Shown: positions 59,542-64,000 of the stretch, piece by piece
Layout: each line of letters opens with the position of its first letter
Numbering within the stretch: position 1 is the first letter of the stretch
Source of the DNA: Caulobacter zeae
Lineage (GTDB): Bacteria; Pseudomonadota; Alphaproteobacteria; Caulobacterales; Caulobacteraceae
DNA: 64,000 nt
Reading direction: 5' to 3'
NCBI RefSeq assembly: GCF_002858925.1
Contig: NZ_PJRS01000039.1
Span: 34,771-98,770 of the forward strand
Notes under the pieces: model-generated
Seen by the model: only the letters and a program-made list of their open reading frames with translations
What the model was told of the DNA's origin: nothing
Database searches by the model: none
Made by a program: the position numbers and the translations under genes

Positions 59542-60624
59542 TCAGCCGCGCGCGGCGACCGCCAGACCCGGGAAGTCGCTGAACACCCCGTCGACCCCGG
59601 CGGCGTACAGCGCCTTCAGCACCGCCGTGACATCCCCGCGCTGGGCCAGGTAGTCGGCGGCGCTGGCATTACCCCGCCGCAGGCTGGTCGGCAGGAAGTA
59701 GTTCTCGGCCCGCACCGTCCAGGGATGCACCAGGAGACCCGCGGCATGGGCGTCCTTCACCAGCAAGGTCGTCGGCAGCAGGGTCTGCTTGTCCTGCGGG
59801 ACGATCATCGTCTTCTCAGGGCCCAGGCCGTCGGCATAGGCCGCCACGCCCTTCAGGCCCTCCGGCGTGACCAGGTCAGCGTACTTGACGCCCGGCAGGT
59901 CGGCCGGACCGCCCTCGCCCGCCACCAGCAAAACGAGGCGCGCGGGCGTCTTCAGGCGCAGGGTCTTCAGCGGTCCGACCTCGAAGCACTGCACGAACAC
60001 CGGCGCGGTCTTGGAGTTGAGGTCGTTGCGCTTCAGCGCCTCGATCATCCGCCCCTCGATGGGCAGGCCGATCGAAGCGAAATAGGCCGGGTGCTTCATC
60101 TCCGGATAGACGCCGATCGTGCGGCCCACGCGCTTGCTCTCGGCGCGGGCGAAGGCGACCACCTCGTCGAAGGTGAGCACGCCGGTCTGGCCGTCGAAGG
60201 CGGCGCTGGCTGGACGCAACTGCGGCAGCCGCTCGCGGGCCCGCAGGCTCTTGATCTCGGCCAGGGTGAAGTCCTCGGTGAACCAGCCCGTCAGGCTTTC
60301 GCCGTCGATGGCCTTGGTCGCCTTGCGAGCGGCGAACTCGGGCCGGGCGGCCACGTCGGTCGTGCCGCCGATCTCGTTCTCGTGGCGCACCACCAGGTGG
60401 CCGTCCTTGGTGACGACGAGGTCGGGCTCGATGAAGTCGCAGCCCTGGTCCACGGCCAGGCCATAGGCCAGCAGCGTGTGCTCGGGACGCTCACCCGACG
60501 CCCCGCGATGGGCGATGACGATCGGCTTGCGCACCCCGGCGCGGACCATGGTCGGGATCATGCTGGCGCCCATGGTGCCGGCAAGGGCGGCGGTCGTCAT
60601 GGCGCGGCGGGTCAGTAGGGTCAT
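59542..60624 (-). CDS. Glycerophosphodiester phosphodiesterase, exported
   Basis: The 360-residue protein begins with an Arg-Arg signal (TLLTRRAMTTAALAGTMGAS), possibly Tat. The enzyme core starts PIVIAHRGASGERPEHTLLA with the catalytic H39/R40, then FIEPDLVVTKDGHLVVRHEN, YPEMKHPAYFASIGL and FVQCFEVGPLKTLRL. This matches GlpQ-type TIM-barrel phosphodiesterases, which release glycerol 3-phosphate from deacylated phospholipids in the periplasm using calcium. Start: ATG 60624. No Glp transport genes are adjacent. Confidence 0.9.
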   Translation of the reverse strand: MTLLTRRAMTTAALAGTMGASMIPTMVRAGVRKPIVIAHRGASGERPEHTLLAYGLAVDQGCDFIEPDLVVTKDGHLVVRHENEIGGTTDVAARPEFAARKATKAIDGESLTGWFTEDFTLAEIKSLRARERLPQLRPASAAFDGQTGVLTFDEVVAFARAESKRVGRTIGVYPEMKHPAYFASIGLPIEGRMIEALKRNDLNSKTAPVFVQCFEVGPLKTLRLKTPARLVLLVAGEGGPADLPGVKYADLVTPEGLKGVAAYADGLGPEKTMIVPQDKQTLLPTTLLVKDAHAAGLLVHPWTVRAENYFLPTSLRRGNASAADYLAQRGDVTAVLKALYAAGVDGVFSDFPGLAVAARG

Positions 60625-60802
60625 GGGCGCTGATTAGCGCGCGGGTGTGACGGTTTGGCGAGGGGCCGATGGCGGTTTGGCGCCGCCATCTTGCCTTCTT
60701 GGACCTTGTGCTCAGGATCCATGTTCCCGCCGCTCAGACCCAGGCAGGACGGCCCTCGCCAAGCGGGCGAGGGAGGCGGAGAAGAAAAGCTCACCCGCAA
60801 AT

Positions 60803-60833
60803 GAAAAAGGGCCCCGGAAATTCCGGAGCCCCT
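60803..60833 (-). terminator. Terminator of the inositol monophosphatase gene
   Basis: On the minus strand GGGGCTCCGGAA and TTCCGGGGCCC pair (one mismatch), followed by TTTTTC; 25 bp after the stop codon. Confidence 0.85.
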
Positions 60834-60857
60834 TCCAAGCCAGTCTGGCGACGCGCC

Positions 60858-61655
60858 TCAGCCGGCCGCTTGCAGGGCCTTCAGAACCTGCGGGTGCAGC
60901 TCGGGGTTCGAGGCCAGGATCGAGGCGCCCTGCACCGGGTCGCCGTGCTCTTCGATGGTGGTGACCTTGCCGCCCGACTCCTGAACCATCAGCACGCCGG
61001 CGGCGACGTCCCAGGGCTTCAGGTTGCGTTCCCAATAGGCGTCGAAGCGGCCCGCGGCCACCCAGGCCAGGTCGAGCGAGGCGGCGCCGAAGCGACGAAC
61101 GCCGGCGACCTTCTGGCTGACCTGGTGCAGTTCCTTCAGGAACTGGCCGTGGCCGGGCTTGCCGACGAACGGCACGCCGGTGGCCAGAACCGACTCGTCC
61201 AGGTGCTTGCGGGCGGCGACGCGCAGGCGCTTCTCGGCGCCTAGGAACGCGCCACGGCCCTTCTCGACCCAGAACAGGTCGTGGGTGATCGGGTTGTAGG
61301 TGACGCCGGCGACGACCTCGCCCTCACGCTGGAGGGCGATGTTGACCGCGAAGTGCGGGATGGCGTGCATGAAGTTGGTGGTGCCGTCCAGCGGGTCGAC
61401 GATCCAGGTGTGGGTCTTGTCGGTGCCCTCGACCATGCCGCGTTCCTCGCCGAGGAAGCTGTAGCCCGGACGCGCCTTGCTGAGGATCTCGAACAGGGTC
61501 TGCTCGGCCTTGAGGTCGGCGTTGGTCACGAAGTCGCCCGCGCCCTTCTTGGAAACCTGCAGCTCGGTGACTTCGCCGAAGTCACGGGCCAGACCCCGGG
61601 CGGCCTTGCGCGCGGCGTCGATCATCACGTTGAGAAGGGCGGAAGGCGTGGGCAC
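60858..61655 (-). CDS. suhB: Inositol monophosphatase family protein (SuhB-like)
   Basis: The 265-residue protein has the lithium-sensitive phosphatase motifs: FVTNADLKAEQTLFEILSKA, YSFLGEERG, the metal site WIVDPLDGTTNFMHAIPHFA and the later WDVAAGVLMVQESGGKVT. It hydrolyses inositol or sugar phosphates; SuhB homologues also act in rRNA transcription antitermination. GTG 61655 is used with AGGATA upstream. A long open frame extends further upstream without family sequence. A terminator follows the stop. Confidence 0.92.
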   Translation of the reverse strand: MPTPSALLNVMIDAARKAARGLARDFGEVTELQVSKKGAGDFVTNADLKAEQTLFEILSKARPGYSFLGEERGMVEGTDKTHTWIVDPLDGTTNFMHAIPHFAVNIALQREGEVVAGVTYNPITHDLFWVEKGRGAFLGAEKRLRVAARKHLDESVLATGVPFVGKPGHGQFLKELHQVSQKVAGVRRFGAASLDLAWVAAGRFDAYWERNLKPWDVAAGVLMVQESGGKVTTIEEHGDPVQGASILASNPELHPQVLKALQAAG

Positions 61656-61916
61656 GGGCGGATATCCTATGGAATTCCCTGCACCGGCGCGCAGACGCGC
61701 GGCGGCGGGAGACGGACGATGGCAGTGGGAAAGAGCGGGCGCGGAACCTAGACGCGACGCCGCCGGAAGGCAAGGCGGGGCAGATTGTCGCGGTTTCGAC
61801 CTCCCCCTTGAAAAAGGGGACCGATCGGTCAATTTTAAGGGCGGCGGTTGATCCAGCGCAAAGCGAGGGGTCGCGCCACGCGCAAACTCCCCATAGCGCA
61901 AACAAGGAACGACCCT

Positions 61917-62204
61917 ATGACCAAGCTCCCCCTGATCACCGCCGCCGCCTTCGCCCTGCTGGCCGCGGCTCAACCGGTCGCCGCCGAAACCCTGCTGAGC
62001 GGCGCCTCGCAACGCGTCTCGGTGACCGGCAAGCCCTCGGCCGTCGTCAGCGACGAGTTGACCCGCGCCGCCCGCCAGGTGTGCGTCAAGGCGCTGAAGA
62101 GCAGCCGCCACCCCAACTACGCCTCGTGCGTGACCGAGACCCTGGGCCAGGCGCGCGCCGACTACGCCGCCCTGCGCTCTGCCGCCGCCAACGCGGCCGA
62201 ATAG
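61917..62204 (+). CDS. UrcA-family small exported protein
   Basis: The 95-residue protein has a signal peptide (TKLPLITAAAFALLAAAQPV, cleavage near AAA). The mature part (SDELTRAARQVCVKALKSSR, then HPNYASCVTETLGQARADYA) fits UrcA proteins, with two Cys likely disulfide-bonded. UrcA proteins are abundant and unassigned in Caulobacter and Sphingomonas. Start: ATG 61917. A C/G-rich short repeat (TCCCCCTTGAAAAAGGGGA) lies about 90 bp before it. Confidence 0.8.
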   Translation: MTKLPLITAAAFALLAAAQPVAAETLLSGASQRVSVTGKPSAVVSDELTRAARQVCVKALKSSRHPNYASCVTETLGQARADYAALRSAAANAAE

Positions 62205-62331
62205 GGCCTCCCCCGCCACGCCGCTGGGCCCCTCCTCCCGGCGGCGTGGAATTGTCGGGAAAAAACTTCGCGGCCGTGTCACGTCTGGCGCCCTGGCCTC
62301 GTCCTGTCGGCGAGCACCTGGGGATACGCCG

Positions 62332-63189
62332 ATGACTACCGCCGACATGATCTTCGAAAGCCGCCGCCACGCTATGACCGGCCTGGCCTATCGCATGCTC
62401 GGCTCGCGGGCCGAGGCCGAGGACGTGGTGCAGGACGCCTGGCTGCGCTGGCGCGAGGTCGACGAGGCCAGCGTCGACAACCCGAGCGCCTTTCTCAACC
62501 GCGTGGTCTCGCGCCTGTGCCTGGACCGGCTGAAGTCGGCTCGCGCCCGCCGCGAGCTCTATGTGGGCGAATGGCTGCCCGAGCCGGTGGTCGATGTCGA
62601 CGAGACCTTCGGCCTGGGCGAGAACCTGACCGTGGCCTTCCTGCTGGCGCTGGAGCGCCTGACCCCGCTGGAACGCGCCGCCTTCCTGCTGCACGACGTG
62701 TTCGACACGCCCTTTTCCGAGATCGCCGCCACCCTGGACCGATCCGAGGCCGCCGTGCGCCAGCTGGCCGCCCGGGCCCGCGACCACGTCAAGGCCGGCA
62801 AGCCGCGCTACAAGCCCAGCGCCGACGAGGAGCGCCGCCTGACGCAGGCCTTCATCGCCGCGGCGATGAGCGGCGACGCCGCGACGCTGCGAGGCCTCCT
62901 GGCGCAAGACGTGGTCATGCACGCCGACGGCGGCGGCAAGGCCTCGGCGACGATGAACCCGGTGTTCGGCCTCGAGAACGCCGTGCGCCTGCTGGAAGGC
63001 ATCGCCCGCAAGTGGCCCCACCCCGGCGACACGAGCGTGCGCCTGGCGCGCATCAACGGCCAGCCCGGCGTGGTGCTGTCGCACGCAGGCGTGGTGTTCC
63101 AGACCTGGGGCCTGGATATCGTCGAGGGCCGCATCGCCGCCGTCTACACCATGCGCAACCCCGACAAGCTGGCGCGGGTCGCACCTTAG
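62332..63189 (+). CDS. ECF sigma factor with C-terminal SnoaL-like domain (ECF41/SigJ type)
   Basis: The 285-residue protein has sigma2 (FESRRHAMTGLAYRMLGSRA, EAEDVVQDAWLRW) and sigma4 (LTPLERAAFLLHDVFDTPFS then EIAATLDRSEAAVRQLAARA). The linker WLPEP and the C-terminal SnoaL-like domain (VMHADGGGKASATMNPVFG, MRNPDKLARV) are the ECF41 signature, where this domain takes the place of an anti-sigma factor. ECF41 genes usually neighbour a carboxymuconolactone decarboxylase or oxidoreductase target; none is seen here. Start: ATG 62332. Confidence 0.92.
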   Translation: MTTADMIFESRRHAMTGLAYRMLGSRAEAEDVVQDAWLRWREVDEASVDNPSAFLNRVVSRLCLDRLKSARARRELYVGEWLPEPVVDVDETFGLGENLTVAFLLALERLTPLERAAFLLHDVFDTPFSEIAATLDRSEAAVRQLAARARDHVKAGKPRYKPSADEERRLTQAFIAAAMSGDAATLRGLLAQDVVMHADGGGKASATMNPVFGLENAVRLLEGIARKWPHPGDTSVRLARINGQPGVVLSHAGVVFQTWGLDIVEGRIAAVYTMRNPDKLARVAP

Positions 63190-63191
63190 AA

Positions 63192-63291
63192 GACCCCTCG
63201 GGCGCTTCGCGACAGCTCCCCAGAGGGGGAGCATCTGAGGCGCCAAGATCCCCCTCTGGACGAGCTGGCCCGAAGGACCGGAGGGGGTCTC
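63192..63291. repeat. Dispersed repeat (CGCTTCGCGACAGCTCC family), copy 2
   Basis: GACCCCTCGGGCGCTTCGCG then ACAGCTCCCCAGAGGGGGAG, CATCTGAGG, and the reverse arm ending GGAGGGGGTC. It shares its first 35 bp or so with 31252-31345. It lies 3 bp after the ECF41 stop, so it may act as a terminator. Confidence 0.7.
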
Positions 63292-63298
63292 GCCACGC

Positions 63299-63712
63299 TT
63301 AGGGCAACGGAACCTTCACCAGGCTGTCCTTGGTCTCGCAGGCCAGCTTGCCGGCCTTGCCCGCCGCGCCGGAGATGTCGTCGACCTTGGCTTCCTGCCG
63401 CCAGTTCTTGGGCAGGCCCTTGTCGCCGGCGAAGTCCATGCCGAGGTCCATCCACTTGTCGGCGGCGCAGTCGAGGGCGAACAGCATGATCGGGCCCTTG
63501 CCGGCCGGCCAGGCCTTGTACGGCCCGCCGCCCTTGCCTTCGGCGATGCGCAGCACCACCAGGCCGGACTTCTCGTCCACCCTCAGGAAATCGGCGTCAT
63601 AGAAGGTCTTGGCCTCGCCGGGGGCCGGTTTCCAGGTCTCGGCGGCCGTCGGAACGGCGGCCATGACCAACATAGGTACGCTGAGCAAACACGCTACGAG
63701 CCGCTTCTGCAT
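63299..63712 (-). CDS. Exported hypothetical protein
   Basis: The 137-residue protein has a signal peptide (QKRLVACLLSVPMLVMAAVP, cleavage near TAA). The mature part reads ETWKPAPGEAKTFYDADFLR, LFALDCAADKWMDLGMDFAG and GKLACETKD, with two Cys. The wording (DADFLRVDEKSGLVVLRI then a single Cys strand) is reminiscent of surface-adhesin-E-like small proteins, at low confidence. Start: ATG 63712. It converges on the ECF41 gene across the repeat. Confidence 0.65.
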   Translation of the reverse strand: MQKRLVACLLSVPMLVMAAVPTAAETWKPAPGEAKTFYDADFLRVDEKSGLVVLRIAEGKGGGPYKAWPAGKGPIMLFALDCAADKWMDLGMDFAGDKGLPKNWRQEAKVDDISGAAGKAGKLACETKDSLVKVPLP

Positions 63713-63936
63713 GGCGGTCCCTCCCCGTTATGGTTCGCGGGAAGGACGCTATGCCTGTCGCACAATCACGGCAAGAGAACGCCGTTATGCGCGCTCGGCG
63801 GCGTGTTGGGCGTGGATCAATATGTACCTGACGGCCGCTCCCAACTCCGTAATTCCCCGCGAAGGTGTTGTGTCCCGAGAGCTTGGCGAGATGGTTTGGG
63901 TGTAGCCTCCGGTTTGGCCTGGCTGGAGGAACAGCG

Positions 63937-64000
63937 ATGCTCGTGAAGCTGCATGGCAATGCGACGACGACGCCGAAGGTGCGTGCCTACATCCAGGCGA
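63937..64000 (+). CDS. IS481-family transposase, N-terminal fragment (runs off window)
   Basis: ATG 63937 follows GGAGGAACAGC. The 21 visible residues, LVKLHGNATTTPKVRAYIQA after Met, match the opening of IS481-type transposases (K-L-H-x-N-A-x-T-T-P-x-x-R). The rest lies beyond the window. The 224 bp before it are free of genes and could include the left IS end. Confidence 0.7.
   Translation, partial: MLVKLHGNATTTPKVRAYIQA

Overview
This GC-rich window (roughly two-thirds G+C by eye) looks like chromosome of a Caulobacter-type alphaproteobacterium. The evidence is a DivJ-like kinase, a ZapA/ZauP pair, a BamF-like lipoprotein, a bactofilin, an NrsF-family protein, UrcA and TonB-receptor proteins, and frequent GTG/TTG starts. 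Most of it is core genome without phage. The transposable sequence seen is an IS481-type transposase entering at the right edge, plus several families of short dispersed palindromic repeats.

Left part (1-9.9 kb): the tail of a TonB-dependent receptor is followed by a response-regulator protein with a degenerate kinase core. Next comes an acyl-homoserine-lactone quorum-sensing cluster: a LuxR receptor (2010-2738), a LuxI synthase (3033-3854) and a PraR-like XRE regulator (3966-4397). Four dyads lie between luxR and luxI, one of which would bury the luxI ribosome-binding site. On the minus strand follows a TadE / TadG-like / small protein / PilZ block. Then come an unusual fusion of a Phd/YefM antitoxin DNA-binding domain to PAS domains (7685-8587), a second PraR-like regulator, a secreted protein and tRNA-Met.

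Middle (10-32 kb): a GT4 glycosyltransferase, a PQQ-type sugar dehydrogenase lipoprotein, an aspartyl protease-PDZ protein, and a ParD/ParE toxin-antitoxin pair overlapping an FAD oxidoreductase gene. A fused indolepyruvate ferredoxin oxidoreductase is divergent from an Lrp/AsnC regulator. Then follow Mpo1-like, bactofilin, DUF3617 and BamF-like genes, lspA-ileS, a YebC regulator, Ohr, a DUF559 nuclease gene framed by about 55-bp inverted repeats, a YmdB-like phosphodiesterase, 5-formyl-THF cyclo-ligase, a probable 6S RNA, zapA and zauP.

Right part (32-64 kb): the glycolytic cluster gap-pgk-fba, an NrsF-like membrane protein without an adjacent sigma factor, GT4/GT9 glycosyltransferases, two identical tRNA-Gly genes, a DUF885 peptidase-like protein and a YceI lipoprotein. 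A stand-alone DnaA domain IV protein is coupled to a DUF6456 protein. Further on are TrhO, SufE, a divergent pair of histidine kinases (one DivJ-like), AraC/SDR, rpmE, an MsbA-type ABC exporter, a glycerophosphodiesterase, an inositol monophosphatase, UrcA and an ECF41-type sigma factor.

The most interesting leads are the quorum-sensing cluster and its RNA-level dyads, the Phd-PAS fusion, the DUF559 inverted-repeat cassette and the DnaA-domain-IV/DUF6456 operon. All assignments come from reading the sequence; no database search was possible.
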